From contig NZ_CP136910.1 in NCBI RefSeq assembly GCF_033100115.1, forward strand, positions 4,095,001 through 4,159,000: a DNA stretch of 64,000 nucleotides. Direction: 5' to 3'. The stretch is from Anaerocolumna sp. AGMB13020 (GTDB lineage Bacteria; Bacillota; Clostridia; Lachnospirales; Lachnospiraceae). The notes under the pieces were generated by a model. It searched no databases, was not told the origin of the DNA, and was given only the letters and a program-made list of their open reading frames with translations. Below, in pieces: positions 52,564-62,085 of the stretch (positions within the stretch are counted from its first letter, which is position 1; each line of letters starts with the position of its first letter). Position numbers and translations under genes: made by a program.

Positions 52564-54670
52564 TTTCCTGAAACCCTTTATGCAGAATAGGGAACTGTCG
52601 TGGCTTCGCTTTAACAGACGTGTGCTGGAAGAAGCAGAGGAGGAGACTGTGCCTCTTTATGAGCGGTTGAAATTCGTATCCATCTTTACCAGCAATCTGG
52701 ATGAATTCTTTATGATAAGGGTAGGCAGTCTTACTGACCTTATGTATATAGATAATAATGTGGACGATAAGACCGGACTTACGGCAAAACAGCAGCTGGA
52801 GCTTATATTCCAGGCAGCGATACCTTTGTATAAAGAGCGGGATCGGGTATTTCAGACGGTGGAAGAGCAGCTCCGTGAATTTGGAATACGTAATCTGGAG
52901 AGCAGTGAGCTGAAAAAAAGTGAGAAAAAACAACTGGATAAAATCTTTGAGGAGGATATCAAACCCATACTGTCCCCTCAGGTGATAGATTCCAGACATC
53001 CATTTCCTCATCTTGTAAATAAAGGAATCTATATCATATGCGAGTTTACAGGGGAATCCACGAAGTTTGGTCTTATTCCCATATCTCAGTCCCTGCCTGC
53101 TTATTTTATGCTTCCTGGTACAGACAGCAGCTACATACTGACGGAGAAGATTGTATCAGAGCACATAGCAGAAGTGTTCGGCATGTACAAGGTAGATTGT
53201 GCGGCAGTCATATCTGTTACAAGAAATGCAGATATCAGCCCTGAGGATGAAGTCTTTGAGGTAGATGACGATTTCAGGGAGAGAATGAAAAAGGTCATTA
53301 AGAAAAGAGCCAGACTTTCACCGGTAAGGCTGGAGGTTCAGGGACACTTGAGCAAGAGCCTGAGTAGCTTTCTGCTTTCAAAGCTGAATCTGACAAAAGA
53401 ACAGGTATTCACAAGTATAGCCCCCTTAGTGCTTGGATATGTATTCGATCTGCAGGGGCATTTACCCTCTGCGCTGGTGAAGCAGTTAAGCTATCCGGTG
53501 TTTAAACCACAATATCCGTCCTTTTTAAACAGCCATGAGAATATCTCGGTGCAGGTAAAACGTAAGGATATCCTGTTGTTCTATCCCTATGACCAGATGG
53601 AGCCCTTTCTTCAGCTGCTGAGAGAAAGCGCCCAGGATACATCTGTGATTTCCATTAAAATTACCATTTATCGTTTATCCAGAAATTCAAGAATCATTGA
53701 TTACCTTTGCAACGCTGCTGAGAATAACAAAGAGGTAACGGTTCTTATGGAGTTAAAGGCAAGGTTTGATGAGAAGAATAACATAGAGTGGGCAGAACGT
53801 CTTGAAGAGGCCGGCTGTAATGTTATATATGGATTTGAGGGTTTTAAAGTACACAGTAAGATCTGTCTCATTACAAGGAGAGACAGAAACCGTATCTTTT
53901 ACATCACACAGATAGGAACGGGAAATTATAACGAGAAAACCGCTAAACTGTATACGGATCTTTCCCTTATGACAGCTAATCAGGTAATTGGTCAGGAAGC
54001 AAATGAATTCTTTAAGAATATGTCCATCAGCAATTTAAAGGGAAATTACAACAACCTCTTTGTGGCCCCTTATTCTTTTAAAAATAATCTGATTGCTCTC
54101 ATTGATGATGAAATAGAGAAGGCAAGAAGAGGGGAAGCTGCCAGTATTGTAATGAAATCCAATTCCCTGACAGATAAAATAATTATTAATAAGTTATCAG
54201 AAGCATCTCAGGCAGGGGTTAAGATCAAGCTTATAATCAGAGGAATTTGCTGCCTTCTTCCCGGAATTAAAGGAAGAACAGATAATATTACAGTGTACAG
54301 TATAGTAGGACGATTCCTGGAGCATTGCAGAATCTACTGTTTTGGTCTGGGTAAAGATGCCAGATTGTATATCTCATCTGCTGATATGATGACCAGAAAC
54401 ACCCAGAGAAGAGTTGAAGTTGCCTGCCCTATCCTGGATGAGGATATAAAGGAAAGGATTCAGCATATTCTTGAGGTTATGTTCAGCGATTCCGTAAAAG
54501 CAAGAATACTAGGAAAGGATGGCACTTACGAAAAAATTGATCGTGATGCGGAGCCCATAGATTCGCAGCAGCTATTTATCGAAGAAGCCATGCGGGAGGA
54601 CAGTAAGACTGCAGCCTCCAAAGAATATATCCTTAAATTTTTTCGTAAAATAAGAAGATTCTCAAAATAA
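52544..54670 (+). CDS. ppk1: Polyphosphate kinase 1
   Basis: This 708-residue enzyme makes polyphosphate from ATP. The N-terminal NRELSWLRFNRRVLEEA block is the family signature. The catalytic His that becomes phosphorylated is in FKVHSKICLI (about residue 435), and the second phospholipase-D-like half has SADMMTRNTQRRVE. ATG 52544 follows AAGGAGAG inside ppx, so translation is coupled. Together with ppx it lets the cell store or spend phosphate and tune stress signals. A perfect hairpin ends the unit. Confidence 0.96.
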   Translation: MPHLENNFLKPFMQNRELSWLRFNRRVLEEAEEETVPLYERLKFVSIFTSNLDEFFMIRVGSLTDLMYIDNNVDDKTGLTAKQQLELIFQAAIPLYKERDRVFQTVEEQLREFGIRNLESSELKKSEKKQLDKIFEEDIKPILSPQVIDSRHPFPHLVNKGIYIICEFTGESTKFGLIPISQSLPAYFMLPGTDSSYILTEKIVSEHIAEVFGMYKVDCAAVISVTRNADISPEDEVFEVDDDFRERMKKVIKKRARLSPVRLEVQGHLSKSLSSFLLSKLNLTKEQVFTSIAPLVLGYVFDLQGHLPSALVKQLSYPVFKPQYPSFLNSHENISVQVKRKDILLFYPYDQMEPFLQLLRESAQDTSVISIKITIYRLSRNSRIIDYLCNAAENNKEVTVLMELKARFDEKNNIEWAERLEEAGCNVIYGFEGFKVHSKICLITRRDRNRIFYITQIGTGNYNEKTAKLYTDLSLMTANQVIGQEANEFFKNMSISNLKGNYNNLFVAPYSFKNNLIALIDDEIEKARRGEAASIVMKSNSLTDKIIINKLSEASQAGVKIKLIIRGICCLLPGIKGRTDNITVYSIVGRFLEHCRIYCFGLGKDARLYISSADMMTRNTQRRVEVACPILDEDIKERIQHILEVMFSDSVKARILGKDGTYEKIDRDAEPIDSQQLFIEEAMREDSKTAASKEYILKFFRKIRRFSK

Positions 54671-54766
54671 AAACTTCACGAAACCAACAATACCAGAATC
54701 TCAGGATGTGCCTGAAAACTCATTGCACCGTTTTGAATGACCGCTTTGTGGTTTTCAGTGTTACAA

Positions 54767-54799
54767 TTTTGGGAACGTAAACCAGCTACGTTCCCAAAA
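54767..54799. terminator. Terminator of ppx-ppk
   Basis: TTTTGGGAACGTA (54767-54779) and TACGTTCCCAAAA (54787-54799) form a perfect 13-bp stem. It lies between convergent genes and could work both ways. Confidence 0.85.
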
Positions 54800-54849
54800 T
54801 CGTGTTTTGTCTCCTGGAAAGCGGAAACTGGGCCCGGCACAGGCAGGTT

Positions 54850-55686
54850 TTAATCTGCATTGCGGCAAATACGCAGTCCCTGGTCGGAACCTTTACCGTT
54901 GGCTTCGAATTTACCTCGGAAGGAGGGCTCCAGGCAGCTTACATCGCCAATCCATCCGCCTCCCTTTGTAACCCTGGAAGAGCTGCTGTTAGCATCGCCT
55001 TCACCATACCAGTCAAAACACCATTCCCGCACATTTCCTGACATATCATAAAGCCCTAATTCATTTGGCTTACAGCTGCCTACTGCTTTCGTGCTGCTAT
55101 TGTTGGCTGATATGGCTGGCCAGCTCCAGTCTCCAGATAAAAGGTCTTTTCCTGAATTTCTCCAGTACCAGCCAACTTCTTCTGCTATGCCGCTGCCGCT
55201 ATAAAGATAGCTTTTGCTCTTCTGACCGCCGCCGGCAGCATATTCCCATTCGGCTTCAGTAGGAAGACGGTAACCATCGGCATCCTGATTGATTGTAACA
55301 AGCCATTTCACATCATCGAATTCATTGGTATTGTCTGAATCGACCTGTTCTTTGTTTATATTGTAATATAACTCTTTACCTTCCTTCTCACTTCTTTTAT
55401 TGCAGTATTCAATTGCTTCATACCAACTGACTGATTCAACCGGCCTGGTATCACCCTTGAATTCGGAGGGATTTTGTCCCATTACCGCAGACCATTCCCT
55501 CTGGGTAACTTCCTGTTTTCCAATATAAAAATCGGCTATTTCTGTTGTCTCTCCATAAAAAGAGGAGTGCGTATTAACAAAATTGCCGCCTTCTATAAAT
55601 ACCAGTTCATCGGAAGCTTTGCTGGAGCAGCCGCTGTTCTGTATGAGAACAACAAGGAAAAATAATATTAAAACACTTTTTTTCAT
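54850..55686 (-). CDS. SUMF1/FGE-fold lipoprotein
   Basis: This 278-residue protein has a lipoprotein signal ending NSGC (Cys20) and a formylglycine-generating-enzyme-like domain: KQEVTQREWSAVMG, PVESVSWYEAIEYCNK, GYRLPTEAEWEYAAGGG, DMSGNVREWCFDW and GGGWIGDVSCLEPSFRG, closing GLRICRN. Sulfatase maturases carry a pair of active-site Cys in the last block; only one is seen here, so sulfatase activation is doubtful. Many surface lipoproteins use the fold for binding or other chemistry. It is expressed alone, next to a secreted xylanase. Confidence 0.85.
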   Translation of the reverse strand: MKKSVLILFFLVVLIQNSGCSSKASDELVFIEGGNFVNTHSSFYGETTEIADFYIGKQEVTQREWSAVMGQNPSEFKGDTRPVESVSWYEAIEYCNKRSEKEGKELYYNINKEQVDSDNTNEFDDVKWLVTINQDADGYRLPTEAEWEYAAGGGQKSKSYLYSGSGIAEEVGWYWRNSGKDLLSGDWSWPAISANNSSTKAVGSCKPNELGLYDMSGNVREWCFDWYGEGDANSSSSRVTKGGGWIGDVSCLEPSFRGKFEANGKGSDQGLRICRNAD

Positions 55687-55871
55687 TTTATTCTCCTATA
55701 AGCATAATGAGTTACTTTAATCATTTGAGGATATCAACAGGGGCGGAAGTAATATCCAAATAGTATGTAGGTAAGTTTTTGATAGTTCTTCGTTATGTTA
55801 CCGGACCGTATCCATAGGACATGCTTTTGCTGAAGGAAAGCAGAATAACGCTAAGGAACGATCTTCTTTCA

Positions 55872-56510
55872 TTACCAGACAGTTACATTGGCATAACCGC
55901 TGCTCTGGTAACCTTCTACACATAATGACTGATAAGACCAGCTGCTGCCCAGATACATCCCTTTACTGGACCAGGCATTTGCATGATTAGCAAAGTTTAT
56001 CTGAACATTGCTGCCAGTCGCTCTTTTAGACTGCCGTACGCTCCAGAATTGCTGAAAAGTCTGGGTACCGTCAATAGAGGGTGCATTGTAGCGCATGCTT
56101 GTATAGATATCATAGGTTGCGCCGTCACTGTAAACAGTTCCCTTATAAGTTCCCGTTGGTCTGTAGGTTCCCCAGCTATCCACAACATAATACTCAATAA
56201 GGGAATTCCGTGTCCAGCCATAGAAGGTCAGATAACCGTTACCGGAAGGAGAAAAGGCACCGGCATTGTAATTTACAACCCTTGAAGCATTACCGCTGTT
56301 CCAACCCTTTCCAACAACGAAATTACCACAGTTTGTCCAGCTTACGCTGAAATTGCCGCCTGAACCATTGACCGCGTTGACAGTACCACCGCCGTCTGTC
56401 CAATTCTGCCAGTAATCTGTAGCAGCACTGGCATTCATGGTAAATAAACCTGTAAAACCCAGCATAAATGCAAAGAAGAATGATAGAACTTTTTTAAATG
56501 ATTTACTCAT
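55872..56510 (-). CDS. xynA: GH11 endo-1,4-beta-xylanase, secreted
   Basis: This 212-residue protein has a signal peptide (about 1-29, ending ASA) and a single GH11 beta-jelly-roll. The nucleophile Glu is in [12 protein letters not shown] and the acid/base Glu in [15 protein letters not shown] and the thumb-like [15 protein letters not shown] are also typical. It cuts xylan outside the cell. No binding module is attached. The sugars released could feed the importer at 58291, 1.8 kb away. TTGGAGGGG precedes the start. Confidence 0.95.
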   Translation of the reverse strand: MSKSFKKVLSFFFAFMLGFTGLFTMNASAATDYWQNWTDGGGTVNAVNGSGGNFSVSWTNCGNFVVGKGWNSGNASRVVNYNAGAFSPSGNGYLTFYGWTRNSLIEYYVVDSWGTYRPTGTYKGTVYSDGATYDIYTSMRYNAPSIDGTQTFQQFWSVRQSKRATGSNVQINFANHANAWSSKGMYLGSSWSYQSLCVEGYQSSGYANVTVW

Positions 56511-57113
56511 AAAAACCCCTCCAATTATATAGTTTTATTTACACTTACCTACATACTGTCTGAATATCAATACCTTCCTCCTTTCACTTTTAATCTGAGC
56601 TCTCTGCCGGTACCTTGCCGGGTCCGGTAATCAGAACCATTGGTTTTGCTTACGGTCTGGAAGCCTTGCAGAAACGTTTATAAGTGTGCCTGCCTGTACT
56701 TAATTTGTGGAAATGTAATAAATTATGTTCAAATGGGAGTCGATGATGAAGCCCTAAAGAAACTAGAAAAATCATTTGATTAGATAGGGAGCATAGTATC
56801 TGTGAGATATAGTTTAGTCAAAAAACTAATACTGAGGACTTCATTATATCAAACATGTTAATATTTGTAAATACATTAATTGTTTTTTTCTTTTGCTTTT
56901 TTTCCAGCTGTTCTATTCCATCTGAAAGCCTACGTACTAATTTTTGAGGCAAACCCCATAAAAGGTATATTTTGAAAAGGTGTCAGAAATTTATCAGGTA
57001 TCACCTGCTATCTAAAAAAATAACACCTTTTTGAAAATCTTGTATCTTTTTCATTTTATAATGTCTGCTATACTAGAATCAAAGAACAGCCGTTTCAGAC
57101 AGAAGGAGGACAA
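56511..57113. other. Divergent intergenic region
   Basis: A 603-bp gap between the xylanase and the PrsA-like gene. It holds an AAAAGGTGT/ACACCTTTT inverted repeat at about 56976-57033 close to the rightward promoter, with TATAAT near 57057. No gene was seen. Confidence 0.4.
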
Positions 57114-58133
57114 ATGAACCGTAACGGAATAAAAATAAAAGATGAGCTCCGGGCAATCGAGAGGAAATCGGATGGCAGGAAATCTTATTTGAGGCATAGA
57201 ATTTCGGTCCTGTTCCTGTTTATCATAATGACAGTATTACTAAGCGGCTGTCAGAAGGATCTGAATTACAAAGCTACAGTTGCTTTTACTTTTGATAAAT
57301 CAACGATTTATCTCAATGAAATGATGTATCACGTTTTGTTAGCCAATATGCAGGAGGAACTTTATACTTCTTACATGAAGGAAGACGGGAAGGATTCCGG
57401 TGACAAAAAGGCAAAGGAACTGGCAAGGGAACTTACAGATGCAGCTGTTGACAATGCAATAAAATACCAGCTGTTCTATGAAATGGCTATAGAAGAAGGG
57501 TATACCCTGACAGAAGAGGAAAAGTCTGAGTGCCGAAGAAGAGCAGAAAGCATTCAGAAAAATTTCGGTGAGGAAACCTTAAGTTCCTATGGACTTTCAA
57601 TTGAGAGCGTTACAGCCATACAGGTAAAGCTTGCATTAACCGCTAAATACTACAGTAACTACATAGACAAACTGGAAATTGATAAAGAAGCTATACAAAA
57701 CAAACTGGACCGGAAGGATTACAGACAATATAAAATCACCTATCTCTTCGGACAGAAAGAGGAGAAGGATCTTCTTTTAACATTGAAGTCGAAAGCTTTG
57801 ACGGAGAACTTTAAAGAACTGGGTGAGGAAGCCGGAATAAGGTCCGGAGAACTTACCTTTACAGCTGGGAAAGATACCTTCGGGGAAGAGAAGATACTGG
57901 AAGATACCGTTATCTCCATGAAAGAAGGAGAAGTAAGCGAAGTAATTGAAACCGTAAACGGATACTATCTTCTAAAGCTCGATTCAGATACCTCCGAGGA
58001 GGCTTTTCATGAGGCAGTAGAGGAAGAATATAACAAGGCAAGAGAGGAAGCAACAGAAACAGGATATCAATCCCTAAAGGCAGAGCATTCCATAGAATTG
58101 AACAAGGACCTGAGAAAGTTTATAAACCCCTAG
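57114..58133 (+). CDS. PrsA/SurA-like peptidyl-prolyl isomerase lipoprotein
   Basis: This 339-residue protein has a basic N-terminus, a membrane segment and a lipobox LLSGC (Cys at about 44). The mature part is a helical SurA-like chaperone region (about 60-200) and a parvulin-type domain (about 205-320; DTVISMKEGEVSEVIETVNG gives the usual G-E-x-S-x-x-I pattern, then YYLLKL). Such proteins fold secreted proteins outside the membrane. The parvulin core is divergent, so isomerase activity is uncertain. It comes just before the ABC importer genes. GAAGGAGG precedes the start. Confidence 0.8.
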   Translation: MNRNGIKIKDELRAIERKSDGRKSYLRHRISVLFLFIIMTVLLSGCQKDLNYKATVAFTFDKSTIYLNEMMYHVLLANMQEELYTSYMKEDGKDSGDKKAKELARELTDAAVDNAIKYQLFYEMAIEEGYTLTEEEKSECRRRAESIQKNFGEETLSSYGLSIESVTAIQVKLALTAKYYSNYIDKLEIDKEAIQNKLDRKDYRQYKITYLFGQKEEKDLLLTLKSKALTENFKELGEEAGIRSGELTFTAGKDTFGEEKILEDTVISMKEGEVSEVIETVNGYYLLKLDSDTSEEAFHEAVEEEYNKAREEATETGYQSLKAEHSIELNKDLRKFINP

Positions 58134-58290
58134 GGAATGACTGAAAAGCCATATCACTGTTTGGGATAGATTGATAAATTAACTGAGTGAAAGAAAATAC
58201 AAGTCAGAAAGGATGCCACATGGAATATCTTTCACTCTTTCTACTGTGGCAGCACTGCTGGATTTTAAGCGGTATGCGGAGGGCTAAGAA

Positions 58291-59229
58291 ATGTCTGTAA
58301 AAAGAGGAGCAGGAGTAAAACAAAAAGGAAACTTGGGGAGATGGTGGAACCAGAGGTATTTGCAGTTCATGGTACTTCCGGGGCTTATCTGGATGCTGGT
58401 ATTTAACTATATACCAATGGGCGGCATCATCATAGCTTTTAAGAAATTCAAGATTACAAAATCTATTGCGGAAGCGCCTTGGGTAGGACTCCAGTATTTT
58501 AAAGAGTTCTTTCAGGATTCCAATTTCTCAGATGTAATGATCAATACCATGGGCATAAGCTTGCTAAAGCTCTTTATCGGATTTCCGCTGCCTATTATAT
58601 TTGCATTATTAATTAATGAAATCAGGGGTATTAAATTTAAGAAAGTTACACAGACCATATCTTATCTGCCTCACTTCCTTTCCTGGGTCGTACTGGGCGG
58701 TATATTGACTACCTGGCTTTCAAAAGAAGGCGTTATCAATGACTTTTTAGTAACCTTTCATTTATTAAAAGAACCGGTATCCTTTTTAGGAAATCCCAAA
58801 TATTTCTGGGGTGTGGCATTGATCTCTGACATATGGAAGGAACTTGGCTGGTCGGCTATTTTGTACCTTGCAGCCATTACCAGTGTAGATCAGCAGATTT
58901 ATGAAGCAGCTACGGTAGATGGTGCGGGAAAACTGCAGAAGATCTTTTATGTTACCTTGCCTTCTATAACCGGAACCATAGCAATTATGCTTATTTTACA
59001 GATATCTGGACTTCTAAATTCTAATTTTGATCAGATATTAATTTTAAAGAACCAGGTGAATATATCAAGAAGCCAGGTTATTGATACCTATGTGTATCAG
59101 GTAGGTATGTCACTTGGAAAGTATTCCTATGCAACTGCCGTAGGATTGTTCAAGTCAGTAATTGCATTGTTCCTGCTGCTCTTTGCGAACAAGACATGCA
59201 AGAAACTTCTTGGAAGGTCGCTGTATTAA
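58291..59229 (+). CDS. Sugar ABC transporter permease (LplB type)
   Basis: This 312-residue membrane protein has six helices and the EAA loop (YEAATVDGAGKLQKIFYVTLP, in part; about 208-227). It is the first permease of the second YtcP/LplB-type importer in this window, about 30 kb from a similar set at 15836. GGAGGG precedes the start. No ATPase gene is present, as is normal for this class. Confidence 0.9.
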   Translation: MSVKRGAGVKQKGNLGRWWNQRYLQFMVLPGLIWMLVFNYIPMGGIIIAFKKFKITKSIAEAPWVGLQYFKEFFQDSNFSDVMINTMGISLLKLFIGFPLPIIFALLINEIRGIKFKKVTQTISYLPHFLSWVVLGGILTTWLSKEGVINDFLVTFHLLKEPVSFLGNPKYFWGVALISDIWKELGWSAILYLAAITSVDQQIYEAATVDGAGKLQKIFYVTLPSITGTIAIMLILQISGLLNSNFDQILILKNQVNISRSQVIDTYVYQVGMSLGKYSYATAVGLFKSVIALFLLLFANKTCKKLLGRSLY

Positions 59230-59298
59230 TGAGATTTTTAACATTGACACAACTATCCGACAAGAAACCTTATAGAAAGAAAGGATGCCATAACTGAT

Positions 59299-60207
59299 AT
59301 GAAAACTGTAAAAAGCACACATATAAAACGTTCCAGAGGAACTTTTATCTTCGATACCTTAAATACCATCTTTATGATTATATTATGTTTCCTATGTATC
59401 TACCCAATCTGGTATGTAGTGGTAAACTCCTTTAACGACGCAAAGGATGCTATGATGGGAGGAATCTACTGGTGGCCCAGAAAATTTTCTCTGGAGAATT
59501 ACCTTACCGTATTTGCAGACAGCAGCGTATTACAGGCCTTTAAGATAACAGTCGGAAAGACCTTATTGGGTACCGCCATAAATGTATTCTTTACAGCGAT
59601 GGTAGCTTATCCTTTGTCCAAGAGCAATCTGATAGGCAGAAAGTATTATATGGCCATGGGTACCATAACCATGTTCTTTGCAGGCGGTATGATTCCTACC
59701 TTTATCCTGTTTAAGCAGTTGAATCTGCTAAACAACTTTCTGGTATATATAATTCCTGCAGCCTTTAACTTTTTTAATCTGCTGATATTTATTAACTTCT
59801 TCCGTGAAATACCTGCTTCATTAGAGGAGTCCGCTAAAATTGACGGAGCGGGGGACTGGAAGATTTTTATGAGGATTATACTTCCTCTGTCCAAACCGGT
59901 TCTGGCAACTATCGCACTTTTTGCAGGTGTAGGCCAGTGGAATGACTACTGGGGCGGATTAATGTATATGACAAACAGGGTAGACCTAGAGCCTATCCAG
60001 ACCTATCTTTACCGAATGGTTGCCCAGGTACAGTCCAGCCAGGTAGCAGGTTCCATTTCTGCTTCCAATATTACAGCGTCTGATACCACCTCTACCTCAA
60101 TCAAGCTGGCGGCCATGGTAATTACAACCCTGCCTATATGCTGTGTATACCCCTTCCTTCAAAAGTATTTCGTAAAAGGAATGATGGTAGGCGCAGTTAA
60201 GGAATAA
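59299..60207 (+). CDS. Sugar ABC transporter permease (YtcP type)
   Basis: This 302-residue partner permease has six helices, an EAA loop (LEESAKIDGAGDWKIFMRII, about 174-193), and the typical end MMVGAVKE. It forms the channel with the preceding permease. AAAGAAAGGA precedes ATG, with a slightly long spacing. The binding protein gene follows 25 bp later. Confidence 0.9.
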   Translation: MKTVKSTHIKRSRGTFIFDTLNTIFMIILCFLCIYPIWYVVVNSFNDAKDAMMGGIYWWPRKFSLENYLTVFADSSVLQAFKITVGKTLLGTAINVFFTAMVAYPLSKSNLIGRKYYMAMGTITMFFAGGMIPTFILFKQLNLLNNFLVYIIPAAFNFFNLLIFINFFREIPASLEESAKIDGAGDWKIFMRIILPLSKPVLATIALFAGVGQWNDYWGGLMYMTNRVDLEPIQTYLYRMVAQVQSSQVAGSISASNITASDTTSTSIKLAAMVITTLPICCVYPFLQKYFVKGMMVGAVKE

Positions 60208-60232
60208 AGTAAATAAAAATGGAGGATGTAAG

Positions 60233-61927
60233 ATGAAAAAAAGTTACAGAAAACTGCTTTCTCTTGCACTGGTATTTGTATTGGTGCTCGGTCTTGCAGC
60301 GTGTGGCAAAAACAATTCAAAAACAACGAAGGGGAATGATGCGACCGGTGAAACAACTACTCCGGAAGCCACAGCAACAGAAGCACCTGCAGAGACAGGT
60401 ACAGATAATACAGCTGAGGTTGTACCCGGCTGGCAGCAGCATGCATCAGAAAAAGTAGATTTAACCTGGTATATTAACTTTTCCTGGTTCACAACTCCCT
60501 GGGGCGAGAACCTGATATCCAAAACAATCACAGAAGAAACCGGTGTTAACATTGAATTCGTAGTACCTGCCGGTAATGAAGCAGAGAAACTCAATTCCCT
60601 TATCGCATCCGATTCCCTTCCTGACCTTGTAACACTTGGCTGGTGGGAGCCTCAGGTAGGCGATATGATCGAAGATGGCATGGTATATGCTCTTGACGAA
60701 CTGGCAAAAGAATATGATCCTTACTGGTTTGATGTAGCAGATTCCGGTCGTGTAGGCTGGTTTACACAGGAAGACGGACATATCTACGGATATCCTAACT
60801 CCTCCTTCTCCCCTGCTGACTATGAGAAATATGACAATATTTCCTCCAACCAGACTTTCTTAGTAAGAAAAGATATCTATGAAGCAATCGGAAGTCCTGA
60901 CATGACTACACCGGAAGGTTTCAAAGCTGCTGTTAAAGCAGCAAAAGAGAAATATCCTGAAGTTAACGGACAGACATTGATTCCTGTAGGTGCTCATGAA
61001 TTCGGAGCAACCGGTAATACATCCTTTGACCAGTATTTAAGCAACTTCTTAGCAATACCTTATGAAAAAGACGGTAAGTTCTATGACAGATACACCGATC
61101 CTGAACTTGTAAGATGGTTAAAAGCTTTCAGAGAGTTAGGTGCAGAAGGTTATCTTGCAGATGATATATTTATTGACAAGAGAGCGCAGATGGAAGAAAA
61201 GATTGCTCAGGGACGTTATTTCTGTATGCTTTACCAGAGAACAGACCTTGCAGAGCAGGAGAAGATTCTTTATGCAAACGATCCTAACAGCATTTATATT
61301 GCAGTGGATGGCCCTAAGAACAGCAAAGGAGATGCTTATACTCTTCCCGGAACAGGTATCAACGGCTGGACTGTAACTATGATCTCCAAGAATTGTGAGA
61401 ACCCTGATCGCGCGATTCAGTTATGCTCTTATTTAATGAGTGAGCACGGACAGCTGATGACCTGGTTAGGTGTTGAAGGAGTAACCTGGGATTATGTAAA
61501 TGATGTTGCAACCATGAAACCTGAAGTTAGAGAACTTCTGACAAAAGACAGAGCAGCTTATGACAAGCAATATGGTGCAGATTCCGCATACTGGATGTTC
61601 CAGGATAATGCTATGGCATTAAAATGGGCAGTTGAGACACCTGAACCGCTGGGACAGATGGAGCGTTGGACATATCCTTATGTTATGACCACTTCTCAGT
61701 ATGATGTAACCTTAGCTACCGGTTCTGATGAAGCAGATATCCAGTCCAAGGTTGACAATGAGTGGGGTATTGTTCTTCCGAAATTATTATTAGCAAGCTC
61801 TGAACAGGAATTTGACTCTATCTGGAGTGACTTTATCAAGAAGAGAGATGATTTTGGTATCAGTAAAGTACTGGATACCAAAACAGAATTAATGAATAAA
61901 GCCAAAGCTAAATTAGGTTTAAAATAA
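60233..61927 (+). CDS. Extracellular sugar-binding lipoprotein
   Basis: This 564-residue binding protein has a lipobox LAAC (Cys23) and a Thr/Glu/Pro-rich linker (about 25-62). The mature domain is a family 1 (LplA/YtcQ-like) binding fold with many Trp residues (PQVGDMIEDG, GTGINGWTVT). It captures the glycan for the two permeases upstream. TGGAGG precedes the start. A secreted xylanase nearby and the YesM-type kinase downstream suggest xylan- or pectin-type oligosaccharides; this is inference. Confidence 0.9.
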   Translation: MKKSYRKLLSLALVFVLVLGLAACGKNNSKTTKGNDATGETTTPEATATEAPAETGTDNTAEVVPGWQQHASEKVDLTWYINFSWFTTPWGENLISKTITEETGVNIEFVVPAGNEAEKLNSLIASDSLPDLVTLGWWEPQVGDMIEDGMVYALDELAKEYDPYWFDVADSGRVGWFTQEDGHIYGYPNSSFSPADYEKYDNISSNQTFLVRKDIYEAIGSPDMTTPEGFKAAVKAAKEKYPEVNGQTLIPVGAHEFGATGNTSFDQYLSNFLAIPYEKDGKFYDRYTDPELVRWLKAFRELGAEGYLADDIFIDKRAQMEEKIAQGRYFCMLYQRTDLAEQEKILYANDPNSIYIAVDGPKNSKGDAYTLPGTGINGWTVTMISKNCENPDRAIQLCSYLMSEHGQLMTWLGVEGVTWDYVNDVATMKPEVRELLTKDRAAYDKQYGADSAYWMFQDNAMALKWAVETPEPLGQMERWTYPYVMTTSQYDVTLATGSDEADIQSKVDNEWGIVLPKLLLASSEQEFDSIWSDFIKKRDDFGISKVLDTKTELMNKAKAKLGLK

Positions 61928-61936
61928 TAAAGATTG

Positions 61937-61971
61937 AAAAAACAGCCTGATGAAAAATCAGGTTGTTTTTT
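61937..61971 (+). terminator. Terminator of the second importer
   Basis: AAAAAACAGCCTGAT and ATCAGGTTGTTTTTT pair around GAAAA, with a long T-run. Confidence 0.85.
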
Positions 61972-62085
61972 CCCGTAGTATTATCTATAATTACCATAAC
62001 AAATAATAATATATCTCGAAATTACAGAAAATATATACAATTAAAGCGGCAGAATGAATAAAAGACAAAGGTCAGGTAGAAGCAG